DNA from: an uncultured Candidatus Pelagibacter sp.
GTDB taxonomy: Bacteria; Pseudomonadota; Alphaproteobacteria; Pelagibacterales; Pelagibacteraceae
Length of the DNA stretch: 64,000 nucleotides
NCBI RefSeq assembly: GCF_943788075.1
Contig: NZ_CALSOW010000006.1
Location: 1-64,000, forward strand
Direction of reading: 5' to 3'
A program made the position numbers and the translations under genes. Positions 43,301-53,315 of this stretch are shown here, in pieces. Below the pieces are notes generated by a model. It was not told the origin of the DNA. It worked only from the letters and a program-made list of their open reading frames with translations, and did no database searches. Within the stretch, counting starts at the first letter, position 1, and each line of letters opens with the position of its first letter.

Positions 43301-44359
43301 ATGGCACAAAACTTTTTAGAAATCGAAAATGTTACTTTTGCTGCTAGTGATAAAAATAAAGTCAATAATGTTACGCTTAATATAGAGAATGAAGGAGATA
43401 TTGTTTGTCTGCTGGGCCCATCAGGTATTGGTAAGACAACTATATTAAGAACTATAGCTGGTTTAGAAAAAATTCAATCAGGAAGAATTTCTCTAAAAAA
43501 TAAAACTTTATCTTCTAAAGATGTGCATGTTGAACCTGAGAACAGAAATATTTCTCTAGCATTTCAGGATAACTCATTATTCCCACACTACAATGTACTT
43601 CAAAATATTCAATTTGGAGCAGAAAGAAATAAGAAAAAGAAAAAAAGTTTAACCATTAATGAAGTTATTCAATTTCTTCATTTAGATCATGTCAAAGATA
43701 AATTTCCTCATCAAATTAGTTCTGGAGAAGCTCAAAGAGCAGCGTTAGCAAGAGCATTACTATCTAAACCAGATTTACTTTTGTTAGATGAGCCTCTATC
43801 AAATGTGGATCAAAGTTTTAAAGAAGAAATTCAAGTTAAACTAAAACAAGTTTTAACTGATTTAAAAATTACTACTATTATAGTTACACACGATTCTTAT
43901 GAGGCGTTTTATCTTGGAAGCAAATGTGGAATAATTTTAGATAGCCAATTAAAACAATATGATGACCCTTATAATGTTTATCATTTTCCAAATTCTGTAG
44001 AAGTAGTGAATTTTTTAAATAGAGGGATTTTAATTCCAGCAAAAGTTACAGGTGAAAATAGTTTAGAAAATATAGATCTTGGAACTATAAATGGGAATTT
44101 CACCAAACATTATCCAAAAGGTTCTGATGTTCAATTATTATTACAGCCAGAAGATCTTGAGCATGATGATCAGAGTAATTTGAAGCTAGAGGTTGTAGAT
44201 AGAAAATTTAGAGGTACCAACTTTATCTACACTTTAAAGACTGGTAGCAATTTATTGATACCAGTTTTTGTACACTCTCATCATATGCATCAACATGAAG
44301 TTGATGAAAAATTTGGTATTAAGAGACCAATTAATATTGATCACATAGTTTGTTTTTAA
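43301..44359 (+). CDS. ferric iron ABC transporter ATP-binding protein
   Basis: A 352-aa FbpC-like ATPase. It has Walker A LLGPSGIGKTTILRTIAGLE, Q-loop LAFQDNSLFP, signature ISSGEAQRAALARALL, Walker B LLLLDEPLSN and H-loop IVTHDSYEA. A C-terminal TOBE-like regulatory domain follows from about residue 230. Q in the signature is A-shifted (SSGEAQ) compared with LSGGQ, as often seen in this subfamily. It completes the binding-protein, permease and ATPase set. Confidence 0.95.
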   Translation: MAQNFLEIENVTFAASDKNKVNNVTLNIENEGDIVCLLGPSGIGKTTILRTIAGLEKIQSGRISLKNKTLSSKDVHVEPENRNISLAFQDNSLFPHYNVLQNIQFGAERNKKKKKSLTINEVIQFLHLDHVKDKFPHQISSGEAQRAALARALLSKPDLLLLDEPLSNVDQSFKEEIQVKLKQVLTDLKITTIIVTHDSYEAFYLGSKCGIILDSQLKQYDDPYNVYHFPNSVEVVNFLNRGILIPAKVTGENSLENIDLGTINGNFTKHYPKGSDVQLLLQPEDLEHDDQSNLKLEVVDRKFRGTNFIYTLKTGSNLLIPVFVHSHHMHQHEVDEKFGIKRPINIDHIVCF

Positions 44360-44371
44360 TAAAAGAAGCAG

Positions 44372-45058
44372 ATGCTTTCAAAAAAACAATTATTTACCAA
44401 GGGGATGATAGATATTTCTCCACACATGTTATCCGTAATTCCTTTTGGTATTATTTGTGGTGCAATTGGAGTTGAACTTGGCTTTAGCCCATATTTAGTC
44501 TATGCAATGTCATTTATTATTTTTGGAGGAGCTTCACAAATTGTATTTCTGCAGGTACTTTCAGGAGGGGCATCTAGTTTAGTTGCAGTTACATCTGTTG
44601 GAATTATTAATTCAAGACACTTATTATATGGTGCAGTTTTATCTGAGTACCTTGAGAAACTGTCATTAATTAAAAAGTTATTGATTTCTTATTTAGTTGT
44701 AGATCAAGGATTTGCCGAGTCTAATAAATTTTTTAAAAAAAATAAAAATGAGCAGCACTTACATTATCATCTGATTGGAACAGGATGTACGATGTGGGTT
44801 TGTTGGCAAATTTCAACATTATCAGGAATTATTTTAGGTTCATTTGTTCCAGCAGAACTTGGATTAAAATTTACAATACCACTTACCTTTATAGCAATTG
44901 TTGTACAAGATTTAAAAAAGATTGATCATTTAATTGTTATGATCACTTGTGGCTTAAGTTCTTTATTATTTTTTGATGCACCATTTAAGTCTTACATAAT
45001 TATTGCTCCAGTCATTGCACTTTTTGTAGCTTCATTAATAACGAGGTTAAAAAAATGA
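44372..45058 (+). CDS. azlC: AzlC family branched-chain amino acid export protein
   Basis: A 228-aa inner-membrane protein with the AzlC signature: VIPFGIICGAIGVELGFSPY, IFGGASQIVFLQVLSGGAS and GIINSRHLLYGAVLSEYL. It works with AzlD, encoded next with a 4-base overlap (ATGA). Export of branched-chain amino acids is known for the family; the substrate here is not tested. Confidence 0.93.
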   Translation: MLSKKQLFTKGMIDISPHMLSVIPFGIICGAIGVELGFSPYLVYAMSFIIFGGASQIVFLQVLSGGASSLVAVTSVGIINSRHLLYGAVLSEYLEKLSLIKKLLISYLVVDQGFAESNKFFKKNKNEQHLHYHLIGTGCTMWVCWQISTLSGIILGSFVPAELGLKFTIPLTFIAIVVQDLKKIDHLIVMITCGLSSLLFFDAPFKSYIIIAPVIALFVASLITRLKK

Positions 45059-45372
45059 CCTGGGCGTCAATTATCATTGCAGGAATATTAACTTATTTGA
45101 CTAGAATGACTATGATTGCTTTAGTTGATAGAGAAATGCTTGGAGATAAAATTAAAGCAGTATTGGAATATGTTCCTTCAGCAGTATTTCCTGCAATAAT
45201 ATTTCCAGCAATTTTTATCAATGATTATGGGGCATTTATAGAAATGAATGATCCTAAAATTTTTGGAGCTATTGTTGCAATTATTGTTGGTTATTTTTCA
45301 AAAAATATTATCGCAACTATTTTATCTGGATTGATTTCTTATTGGTTTTTAATTTTTGTTGTATTTAGTTAG
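45055..45372 (+). CDS. azlD: AzlD family protein
   Basis: A 105-aa membrane protein. ITYLTRMTM-like N terminus (GILTYLTRMTMIALVDREML) and YVPSAVFPAIIFPAIFINDY are AzlD hallmarks. Small partner subunit of AzlC. Its 3' end overlaps the convergent metallo-hydrolase gene by 8 bases. Confidence 0.92.
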   Translation: MTWASIIIAGILTYLTRMTMIALVDREMLGDKIKAVLEYVPSAVFPAIIFPAIFINDYGAFIEMNDPKIFGAIVAIIVGYFSKNIIATILSGLISYWFLIFVVFS

Positions 45373-46048
45373 CACCTAATTGTATATTTCTACTTACGTT
45401 AATATCTATCATTTCAGGCTTTGATAGATTAAGGTTTGACATAATTTCAATATACTCATCAACACTTTTAACCTGGAGTCTTGGATTAAATTTTTTTTCA
45501 TTACCAATTGTACTTGAAAACTTACCATTGTAATCATGACCTGGATAAACCAATGTTTCTTCTGGTAATTTTAAAAGATTATTGAATAAAGAGTTATAAG
45601 CATCTTTAGAGCTTCCATTTTGAAAATCTGTTCTACCAGTTCCGTTTATTAGCAGCGTATCTCCTGAAAAAAGATAATTATCTAATAAAAAACTGTAACT
45701 ATCTGAGGTATGCCCTGGTGTATATAATGATTTAATTTTTAAACTATCAATATGAATTAATTCATTATCTTTTACTTTAATTTCAACTGCATCAGCAGGT
45801 GTATGTTCTCCCATGAGAGTTGTGCAGTTTGTAGCTTGTTTTAACTTTGACGCGCCAGTAACATGATCTGCATGAATGTGAGTATCAATGACTTTTACAA
45901 GTTTTAGATCAAGATCTCTTAACAGTTGAATATACTCACTAACATTTTCTAAAACTGGATCAATTATTACAGCTTCGCGACCTTTTGCCGAAGCAATTAG
46001 ATAAGTATAAGTAGAAGTTTTTTTGTCAAATACTTGTTTAAAAATCAT
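45365..46048 (-). CDS. metallo-beta-lactamase fold hydrolase, persulfide dioxygenase (ETHE1)-like
   Basis: A 227-aa MBL-fold protein. THIHADHVTGASKLKQ (His57, His59, Asp61, His62) supplies metal ligands, with GHTSDSYSFLL and FSGDTLLINGTGRTDFQNGS following. PEETLVYPGHDYNGKFSSTI is typical of ETHE1-type glutathione persulfide dioxygenases rather than glyoxalase II. It would oxidise persulfide sulfur to sulfite using Fe(II). Single gene, convergent with azlD, divergent from the DUF4396 gene. Confidence 0.88.
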   Translation of the reverse strand: MIFKQVFDKKTSTYTYLIASAKGREAVIIDPVLENVSEYIQLLRDLDLKLVKVIDTHIHADHVTGASKLKQATNCTTLMGEHTPADAVEIKVKDNELIHIDSLKIKSLYTPGHTSDSYSFLLDNYLFSGDTLLINGTGRTDFQNGSSKDAYNSLFNNLLKLPEETLVYPGHDYNGKFSSTIGNEKKFNPRLQVKSVDEYIEIMSNLNLSKPEMIDINVSRNIQLGAN

Positions 46049-46073
46049 TTAACATTATTAGTATCAAATAATT

Positions 46074-46511
46074 ATGAACTACTCTACATTTGATTGGTCT
46101 TGCAAACACACTTGGAAAACGAGTGCAAAAAATACTTTATGGTGTGTTGTGGGTTGTTCTATAGGTGATTTTGGAACAATATTATTTTTTCAATTAACAA
46201 AAATTCCATTTCCAGTTTTAGGAATTATGACATTAGCAATTATCAATGGATTAATTACAAGTATAATTTTAGAAACAATTATACTTATGAAGCAAAACTT
46301 TGATTTTAGAAATGCTTTAAAAACAGCAATGGGGATGAGCTTTATTTCAATGATTAGTATGGAAGTTGCAATGAATTTAACAGACTATCTCTTAACAGGT
46401 GGAGCCATGTTAACTTGGTGGGTTATACCAATTATGTTATTTGTAGGTTTTTTGACACCATGGCCATATAACTATTGGCGATTGAAAAAATTTGGAATTG
46501 CTTGCCACTAA
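46074..46511 (+). CDS. DUF4396 family membrane protein
   Basis: A 145-aa membrane protein with about four helices matching DUF4396: WKTSAKNTLWCVVGCSIGDF, NGLITSIILETIILM, KTAMGMSFISMISMEVAMNL and a conserved C-terminal FLTPWPYNYWRLKKFG. It may bind metal through its His/Met/Cys residues, but the function is unknown. The MFS gene follows after 24 bases. Confidence 0.88.
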   Translation: MNYSTFDWSCKHTWKTSAKNTLWCVVGCSIGDFGTILFFQLTKIPFPVLGIMTLAIINGLITSIILETIILMKQNFDFRNALKTAMGMSFISMISMEVAMNLTDYLLTGGAMLTWWVIPIMLFVGFLTPWPYNYWRLKKFGIACH

Positions 46512-46535
46512 CATTACAAAAAAAATATTAAACTA

Positions 46536-47726
46536 ATGCTTAATAAAAATTTAATTATATTAACTATTTGCCAAGTTTTTTCATTTACGGCACCACCAAT
46601 TACAGTTTTTATAAGTGGGATTGTTGGGTTAAAAATTTCTCCAATAGCTTCATTAGCAACACTTCCAACATCGTTATCAATTGTTGGTACAGCTGTATTT
46701 TCATTTTTTGCCGCAAAAATAATGAGTAAAATTGGAAGAAAAAAAGGTTTTATATTATCATCAACATACTCGAGTTTAGCATCACTACTTGGTGCTTATT
46801 CAATTTATACAGAAAATTTTGTTCTGTTTTGTATTTCGTGTTTTGTAATTGGTACTGGGATTGCTTTTACCCATCAGTATAGATTTGCAGCAGCAGAAAC
46901 AGTTAACAAAAATGAAAGCTCTAGAGCTATTTCTATATTGTTACTTGCAACAATTCTTTCGGCTTTAATAGGTCCTAATGTTGCAAACTTTACAAAAGAT
47001 ATAATTTCAGATCATCTTTACACAGGATCTTATATTTCTTTAGCTGTACTAACTATTATACCAGTTTTTTTATTATTCTTTTACAGAACAGACAAGAATC
47101 CAAAACCTAAAGAGAGCGCCAATGGCAATCAAAGATCATATTTCGAGTTATTGAAAAACCCAATAATTCTTCAAGCAATTGTTACCGCTGCGTTTGCATA
47201 TTCAATAATGTCATTCATTATGACTGCAACTCCAATTAGTATGTATAAAATGCATGGATTTACATTAGGCTCAACTAGCATTGTTATTCAATCCCATATA
47301 ATAGGAATGTTTTTACCATCTTTGATTACAGGAACATTAATAAAAAAATATGGACATTCTAAAATAATTTATTCTGGAGCTTTAATTTATTTAATTTGTA
47401 TCCTTTTAAGTTTTTATGATCAAACATTCATAAATTATTTAATCGCACTTGTATTATTAGGTATTGGATGGAATTTTTTATTTATAGGAGGAACTAGTTT
47501 GTTGGTACTCTGTTACAAAGAAAGTGAGAAATTTAAAGTACAAGGTTTTAATGACGTATTAGTTTTTTCAATACAGTCCATAGCAAGTCTTACTGCAGGT
47601 TATTCAATTTTAAAATTTAGCTGGAATGAAATTAATTTAGCATGCATTCCTCTAGTTATATTGATTATATTAGTTTCGATAAGATCAGATATATATCAAA
47701 AAAAATTAGCTTTTTCTAAATCTTAG
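46536..47726 (+). CDS. MFS transporter
   Basis: A 396-aa major facilitator with about twelve helices. The loop 2-3 motif is visible as KIMSKIGRKKGFILSS. FVIGTGIAFTHQYRFAAAET and the second-half segment GMFLPSLITGTLIKKYGHSK support the family. Substrate unknown. Its 3' end overlaps the convergent MATE gene by 21 bases. Confidence 0.92.
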   Translation: MLNKNLIILTICQVFSFTAPPITVFISGIVGLKISPIASLATLPTSLSIVGTAVFSFFAAKIMSKIGRKKGFILSSTYSSLASLLGAYSIYTENFVLFCISCFVIGTGIAFTHQYRFAAAETVNKNESSRAISILLLATILSALIGPNVANFTKDIISDHLYTGSYISLAVLTIIPVFLLFFYRTDKNPKPKESANGNQRSYFELLKNPIILQAIVTAAFAYSIMSFIMTATPISMYKMHGFTLGSTSIVIQSHIIGMFLPSLITGTLIKKYGHSKIIYSGALIYLICILLSFYDQTFINYLIALVLLGIGWNFLFIGGTSLLVLCYKESEKFKVQGFNDVLVFSIQSIASLTAGYSILKFSWNEINLACIPLVILIILVSIRSDIYQKKLAFSKS

Positions 47727-49022
47727 GTAGATTTTATCTAAATAGTAAAAAAGAGAAATAGCTCTTAAAATCATAAAGATACAAAGTGAAATCCAGATCC
47801 CAGTATTAAAAAGTAATTTTGTTAAAATTATTGAAATTATTAAATAACTCAAAACTGAAAACACCATTGCATTTCTTAATTCCTTAGTTTGAGAAGCACC
47901 AATAAAGATGCCGTCAAATTGATAGCAAAAAGATGAGATTAAAGGCAAAATGATTAACCAAATTACATAGGATGAGCTTAGCTCTCTTATCTCTTCTAAG
48001 TCAGACATAAGATTTATTACATGCTCATATGCAAAAAAGTAGATTATTGAAATTATTAATCCAGATATAGAGCTTAATATAAATGAATTTTTAACAATAT
48101 TTTTAAAAAGACTTAGATCTTTTTTACCTAATGAATATCCAACTATTCCTTCAGTAGAAAATGCATAAGCATCCAGTATAAAAGCAGATAAAAAAACAAG
48201 ATTTATTAATATAGCGTTTGCCGCAACATAGTCTTCCCCAATTTGAGTACCAAGATAAGTAAACCATAAAAAAGAAAAAGTTAATAAAATCGTTCTAATA
48301 AAAATATTTAAGTTAATATTAAATATATTTTTAATTTTACTAAAATTTAATATTTGCTTCAAATTAATTTTGATTTTTGTATGTTTTGATAAATAGTAAA
48401 ACATATAAATCAAAAAAATTGATGAAGTAATTAATGCTGAGAATAAAGTTCCATAAGCAACCCCTTTAATATTAAGATCAAATATTGTGACAAGAACAAT
48501 ACTTACTAAAATATTTAATAAAGAGAAAAAACCAACAGCAAAGCTAGAAATCTTAGTTTTTTGTAATCCAACAAATAATCCAGTTATGATGTATAGTGTT
48601 AATTCCCCTGGTGCTGAATAAACTCTAATTCTAAAATATTGCTCATAAAGGTCTCTAGTAGTTTCAGATAAATCAAAAATCTTTAAGCTTAAATTTAATA
48701 TAAAATTTTGAAGTAAGATTATTATTATTGAAATTAACGTAACAAATAGAATATTTCGAATAACAATATTTAAGATTTCTGAATAATTATTTCTTCCATT
48801 TGCCTGAGATACCATTCCAACTGTACCCATTCTTAAAAATCCAAAACTCCAAAAAATCATTGAAAATAGATTTGCTGCAACGGATGTAGCTGAAAGGTAA
48901 GATAAGTTACCTAAATTTCCCATTAAAGCAGTGTCTATAATACCAACCATTGGAACTGCTAGATTGGCAAAGAATATGGGTATTGATAACTTTAAGATGT
49001 ACTTGATTGAAGATTTTTGCAT
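47706..49022 (-). CDS. MATE family efflux transporter (DinF-like)
   Basis: A 438-aa protein with about twelve helices. LAVPMVGIIDTALMGNLGNL is the MATE N-terminal signature, and the second half begins ILINLVFLSAFILDAYAFST with EGIVGYSLG. It resembles the DinF branch of cation-coupled multidrug exporters. Convergent with the MFS gene and divergent from the methyltransferase gene across 56 bases. Confidence 0.92.
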   Translation of the reverse strand: MQKSSIKYILKLSIPIFFANLAVPMVGIIDTALMGNLGNLSYLSATSVAANLFSMIFWSFGFLRMGTVGMVSQANGRNNYSEILNIVIRNILFVTLISIIIILLQNFILNLSLKIFDLSETTRDLYEQYFRIRVYSAPGELTLYIITGLFVGLQKTKISSFAVGFFSLLNILVSIVLVTIFDLNIKGVAYGTLFSALITSSIFLIYMFYYLSKHTKIKINLKQILNFSKIKNIFNINLNIFIRTILLTFSFLWFTYLGTQIGEDYVAANAILINLVFLSAFILDAYAFSTEGIVGYSLGKKDLSLFKNIVKNSFILSSISGLIISIIYFFAYEHVINLMSDLEEIRELSSSYVIWLIILPLISSFCYQFDGIFIGASQTKELRNAMVFSVLSYLIISIILTKLLFNTGIWISLCIFMILRAISLFYYLDKIYLRFRKS

Positions 49023-49078
49023 TAGTCTAACTTTAATACTTTATTTAAATAAATTTACTAATGAATTAAATATATTGT

Positions 49079-49789
49079 ATGGGCCCTTTAAAAAACTGGG
49101 ATAATAAAACTTGGTTATCATCACAAAAATACATTAAATTTTTTAATAGATTTATATTAAAACAAGTAAAACTTAATAGAAATTCTAGAATTCTAGATAT
49201 TGGTTGTGGTAGAGGGAAAATTTTAGAAAATTTATCTAACAAATTAAGATTACTCGATAAACCTGTCGGCCTAGATATAGAAAACCATAAAGACAAAAGT
49301 AAAAAGATAATTTTTAAAAAAATTGATGCACTATCTTATGTATCAAAAACAAAAATTACTTTTGATTTAATCTTAATAAAACAAACAATTCATTTATTGA
49401 AAAAAAAACAAGCCATAAAACTTTTATCTATTTGTAAAAATAAACTTAATCCCAATGGAAAAATTATCATTTTAAGTTTAAATCCTAACAAAAATGAAAT
49501 ACCCACATTTCAACTAATGAACAAAAAGCTGAATATTTCATTAAAAAAAGATGAAAAACTGTTCAATTTAATCTTAAAAAATCAAAATAAGTTTGTTATT
49601 AAAAAATTCACTTTTGATGTGAAAATTTTAAAAACAAAATACCTTCAAATGATCAAAAAAAGATATATTTCCACTTTGCTTAATTTTTCTAATAAACAAA
49701 TAAATGAAGGTTTAAATGAAATTAAAAAAGATTATGGAAAAGTATTAAAATTTAAAGATAGATTAATTGCTTTTATTATCAAAAAATAA
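49079..49789 (+). CDS. SAM-dependent class I methyltransferase
   Basis: A 236-aa protein. The SAM-binding motif I is RILDIGCGRGKILENL, and a later LILIKQTIHLLKKKQAI matches motif IV. The C-terminal half is lysine-rich, as usual in AT-rich genomes. No specific substrate can be assigned. The stop is adjacent to the convergent cytochrome b561 gene. Confidence 0.85.
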   Translation: MGPLKNWDNKTWLSSQKYIKFFNRFILKQVKLNRNSRILDIGCGRGKILENLSNKLRLLDKPVGLDIENHKDKSKKIIFKKIDALSYVSKTKITFDLILIKQTIHLLKKKQAIKLLSICKNKLNPNGKIIILSLNPNKNEIPTFQLMNKKLNISLKKDEKLFNLILKNQNKFVIKKFTFDVKILKTKYLQMIKKRYISTLLNFSNKQINEGLNEIKKDYGKVLKFKDRLIAFIIKK

Positions 49790-50317
49790 TTAAAGCATTC
49801 TCTTCAATAAATTGTCATCAAAAAATAATTTATGAACAATTACCGCAAGTATATGAATTATAATCAGACCTATTAGTACATAGTTCGAAATAACATGAAT
49901 GTCATAAAATAATTCACCTAACTCAAAATTGTCTTGAATTTGAATTTTTTTATAAAAGATTGTCAGCATCTCACCATTAAATAATTTTTTTAAAATCCCT
50001 GATATAGTGATTGATAGAATTGTCACATACAATAACACATGATTTAATTTGGCTAAAAATTTTTGACCTGTAAACACACTTGGTCCAAGCTTAGGAGTTG
50101 GATTTAATGACTTATAAAGTAACCTTAAAATTACTAGGTAAAATATAGACAAACCAATGGTGATATGAATATTTTCTAAATTTATTCTTTCAATTCCAAA
50201 CTCTAAATCTACTAAATAAAATCCAAGAGGAATTTGTGCAAAGAGTAGTAGAGCACTTACCCAATGTAATAATTTTGAAATTAAACCATACTCTGTTAAA
50301 GTATTCCTAACGTGCAT
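49790..50317 (-). CDS. cytochrome b561 family protein
   Basis: A 175-aa inner-membrane protein with four helices. Haem-ligand histidines are seen in LISKLLHWVSALLLFAQIPL, NHVLLYVTILSIT and FYDIHVISNYVLIGLIIIHI with LAVIVHKL. It carries electrons between quinol and a periplasmic acceptor. Its start overlaps the start of the divergent cytochrome c gene by 6 bases, so both products may work together. Confidence 0.92.
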   Translation of the reverse strand: MHVRNTLTEYGLISKLLHWVSALLLFAQIPLGFYLVDLEFGIERINLENIHITIGLSIFYLVILRLLYKSLNPTPKLGPSVFTGQKFLAKLNHVLLYVTILSITISGILKKLFNGEMLTIFYKKIQIQDNFELGELFYDIHVISNYVLIGLIIIHILAVIVHKLFFDDNLLKRML

Positions 50318-50779
50318 AGTTCAATTAAACATATTGTTAAGAATATTGGAATTAGTTTATTTCTAATAGTTTCAATACTTATTAGCACTCACGCGAATTC
50401 AGAACAATCAGCTGAGGAAATTATAAAAAATAGAAAAGCTTTATTCAGCAAAAACTATAGTACAGCTAAAAAAGTTCAATCTTTGTCTTCAAAAGGTGAA
50501 TTTGATGATGCAAAGAAACTAATGTTAGAAATGAGTGAAAATTATATAACCTTAATTGAGTTGTTTCCTGAAAATACTAAGGAAGGATTTAAAACTGAAG
50601 TAACACCTTTAATATGGGAAGAGAAAGATAAATTTAATTCCTTAATGGAAAAATCTTCTAACGACATGATCGAATTGGCTTCAATTATTGATAACTCTGA
50701 AGATATTAGAGGTACATTAGGAAAACTAATGTGGGGCAATTGTAAAGCCTGTCATTCAAAGTATAGAGAAGAACATTAA
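50312..50779 (+). CDS. cytochrome c' / c-556 family protein
   Basis: A 155-aa exported haem protein. The N-terminal signal peptide (IGISLFLIVSILISTHA) and the C-terminal CKACHSKYREEH haem site match the four-helix cytochrome c' fold. It starts at GTG 50312, the only start in frame that keeps the signal peptide. This overlaps the divergent b561 start by 6 bases, so each gene's promoter must lie within the other's coding sequence or use a very short leader. A b561-c' redox pair is plausible. Confidence 0.88.
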   Translation: MHSSIKHIVKNIGISLFLIVSILISTHANSEQSAEEIIKNRKALFSKNYSTAKKVQSLSSKGEFDDAKKLMLEMSENYITLIELFPENTKEGFKTEVTPLIWEEKDKFNSLMEKSSNDMIELASIIDNSEDIRGTLGKLMWGNCKACHSKYREEH

Positions 50780-50873
50780 TTTTTTTTACAAAAATTAAAA
50801 ATGACTCAATAAGAATTTATTATCAATTACATCTTTAATTATGATGTATATATTATAATTTGCACTAAATTAT

Positions 50874-53303
50874 ATGGACAAAATTCAATCTCACGCAAAA
50901 TTAGTTATTGTTGGTGGAGGTATAATGGGTGTTAGCTTATTATATCATTTAACCAAAGAGGGTTGGAGTGATGTAGTTTTAATAGAAAAAAGTGAATTGA
51001 CATCTGGTTCCACATGGCATGCTGCAGGACAATGTCCTCATATGTTAAGTAGTTTAAATCTTGCAAAAATACATTTACATTCAACTAATCTATATAAGTC
51101 TTTAGAGAAAGAAACTGGTCAGCCAACCGGTTTTCATGAAACTGGAAGCTTAAGACTTGCGTATAAAAAAGAGGATCTTGAATGGTTTGATTATACAAAG
51201 GGATTATTAGATGTTGTTGGCTCTCCCTCATCAATAATATCAACAGATGAAATTCATAAGTATCACCCGTTTATAAAACTGGATGGAATACTTGGAGCCT
51301 TTTATACACCTGAAGATGGGTACACTGATCCAACAAGTACTACGAACGCTATGGCAAAAGGTGCAAGAGATAGTGGTGCAAAAATATATAGAAAAAATCG
51401 TGTAACAAATATTGAACAACTAAACTCAGGAGAATGGAAAGTTATAACTGAAAAAGGAGATATTATTTGTGAACATGTAGTTAATGCTGCCGGAAGTTTT
51501 TGTCCGGAGGTTGCGCAGATGGTTGGGCTTAAAAATGTTCCGAGTATAAATATGGTTCATCAATATTTAGTAACTGAGTCTCATCCAGAAATTGAAAAAC
51601 TTGATAAAGAATTACCAGTTGTAAGAGATCCTGACTCCTCTTCTTACTTAAGACAAGAAGGAAAAGGATTATTAATTGGTCCATATGAAAAAGATGTAGC
51701 TGCTTGGGCTTTAGATGGAATGGATTGGAAGTTTGATATGGAATTATTAGAGCCTGATTTAGATAGAATAGAACATCACTTAGAAAAAGGAATGGATCGA
51801 ATTCCTCAGTTTAAAGATGTTGGAATTAAAAGAATAATCTGTGGACCTATCACACATACACCGGATGATAATTTTTTAGCAGGTCCAGCACCAGGTCTTA
51901 AAAATTTTTGGATGTTTTGTGCAGCAAGTATTGGCATAGCCCATGGAGGAGGTGCTGGTAAGTATATGGCACAATGGATTGTACATGGTGATAGTGAAAT
52001 TAATATGATGGAGTTTGAACCCAGAAGATATATGAGTTGGGTCAATAAAGAGTATTCAATTGAAAAATCTAAAGAACAGTATCGAAGAATGTATGTAACA
52101 CCAATGCCTCATGAAAAAGTTGAAGCTGGCAGACCGATGAAAATGTCTGGGGTTTATCAATCATTAAAAGATAAGGGTGCAGAATACTATGATTTATATG
52201 GTTGGGAAAAACCAGACTGGTTTAATTCCAATAAAGTTAAAGAGGAATTGAGTTATAGTAGAAATAATGTTTTTCCCTATATCCAAAAAGAATGTGAGCA
52301 TGTTCATAAACATGTTGGAGTTATAGATTTAAGTACCTTTTCAAAATATGAAATAACAGGAGAAGATAGTTATCAATTTTTAGATCGACTATGTGTTAAC
52401 AAAATTCCCAAAAAAGATGGAAGTATCATATTAACTCACACATTAAATAATATTGGTAGAATTCAGAGTGAATTTACAATCACAAAAGTTAAAGAAAATT
52501 GTTACTATGCATTATCAGCAGCAGTTTCTGAAATAAGAGATTTAGATTGGTTTAATCAAAACAAACAAGATAATGAAAAAGTAGTAATTAAAAATGTTTC
52601 TTTAGAAAAAGGTGTGCTTGGTGTAATTGGTCCAAAATCAAGAAGTGTTTTAACTAAAATTACAAACACTGATTTATCAAATGAAAATTTCCCGTGGTTG
52701 AAATCAAAAGAGATAAAGATTACTGATATTGAAGTTTTAGCACTAAGAGTAAATTACGCCGGCGAACTTGGATGGGAGCTTCATATGCCAATGGATAAAA
52801 TGAGTGACGTTTATGATTTATTATTTAAAGAGGGACAAAGTGAAAATATAAAAGATTTTGGCTCAAGAGCTCTAAATTCTATGAGAATGGAAAAGGGCTA
52901 TAGAGGTTGGGGGTCAGAATTAACACCAGAAATAAGTGTGGTTGAGGCAAGTTTAGATAAATTTTTTAATTTAGATAAAAAAGATAATTTTATTGGATCA
53001 GATGCAGTTAAAGAAAGATTAAAAAAAGGAATTGATACAAAATTAGTTTATTTAGAAGTTGATGCAAAAAATGCAGATGTTCATGGCAATGAACCTGTAT
53101 ATTTCAATAATGAAAGAGTGGGGCTCACAACATTTGGTGGATATGGTTTTAGAGTTAAAAAAAGTTTAGCTTTCGCTTATGTGAAACCAGAAACCGCAAA
53201 GTTAGGAAATGAATTTTTAATTGATATTCAGGGTGAAAAAATCAAAGCAAATATCATAGAAGAACCAGCGTTTGATCCAACAAATCAAAGATTAAAAGCA
53301 TAG
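50874..53303 (+). CDS. second dimethylglycine/sarcosine dehydrogenase-like flavoprotein
   Basis: An 809-aa paralogue of the protein at 31037, same length and domain order. It has an FAD fold KLVIVGGGIMGVSLLYHLTK, then [15 protein letters not shown] with His49 at the covalent-FAD position, and a GcvT region from about residue 430 ([36 protein letters not shown]). It differs along its length, so the substrates are likely different N-methyl compounds. It has no ETF genes beside it and probably shares the ETF encoded at 33.5 kb. The next gene follows after 12 bases. Confidence 0.92.
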   Translation: MDKIQSHAKLVIVGGGIMGVSLLYHLTKEGWSDVVLIEKSELTSGSTWHAAGQCPHMLSSLNLAKIHLHSTNLYKSLEKETGQPTGFHETGSLRLAYKKEDLEWFDYTKGLLDVVGSPSSIISTDEIHKYHPFIKLDGILGAFYTPEDGYTDPTSTTNAMAKGARDSGAKIYRKNRVTNIEQLNSGEWKVITEKGDIICEHVVNAAGSFCPEVAQMVGLKNVPSINMVHQYLVTESHPEIEKLDKELPVVRDPDSSSYLRQEGKGLLIGPYEKDVAAWALDGMDWKFDMELLEPDLDRIEHHLEKGMDRIPQFKDVGIKRIICGPITHTPDDNFLAGPAPGLKNFWMFCAASIGIAHGGGAGKYMAQWIVHGDSEINMMEFEPRRYMSWVNKEYSIEKSKEQYRRMYVTPMPHEKVEAGRPMKMSGVYQSLKDKGAEYYDLYGWEKPDWFNSNKVKEELSYSRNNVFPYIQKECEHVHKHVGVIDLSTFSKYEITGEDSYQFLDRLCVNKIPKKDGSIILTHTLNNIGRIQSEFTITKVKENCYYALSAAVSEIRDLDWFNQNKQDNEKVVIKNVSLEKGVLGVIGPKSRSVLTKITNTDLSNENFPWLKSKEIKITDIEVLALRVNYAGELGWELHMPMDKMSDVYDLLFKEGQSENIKDFGSRALNSMRMEKGYRGWGSELTPEISVVEASLDKFFNLDKKDNFIGSDAVKERLKKGIDTKLVYLEVDAKNADVHGNEPVYFNNERVGLTTFGGYGFRVKKSLAFAYVKPETAKLGNEFLIDIQGEKIKANIIEEPAFDPTNQRLKA

Positions 53304-53315
53304 TAAATATTATTA

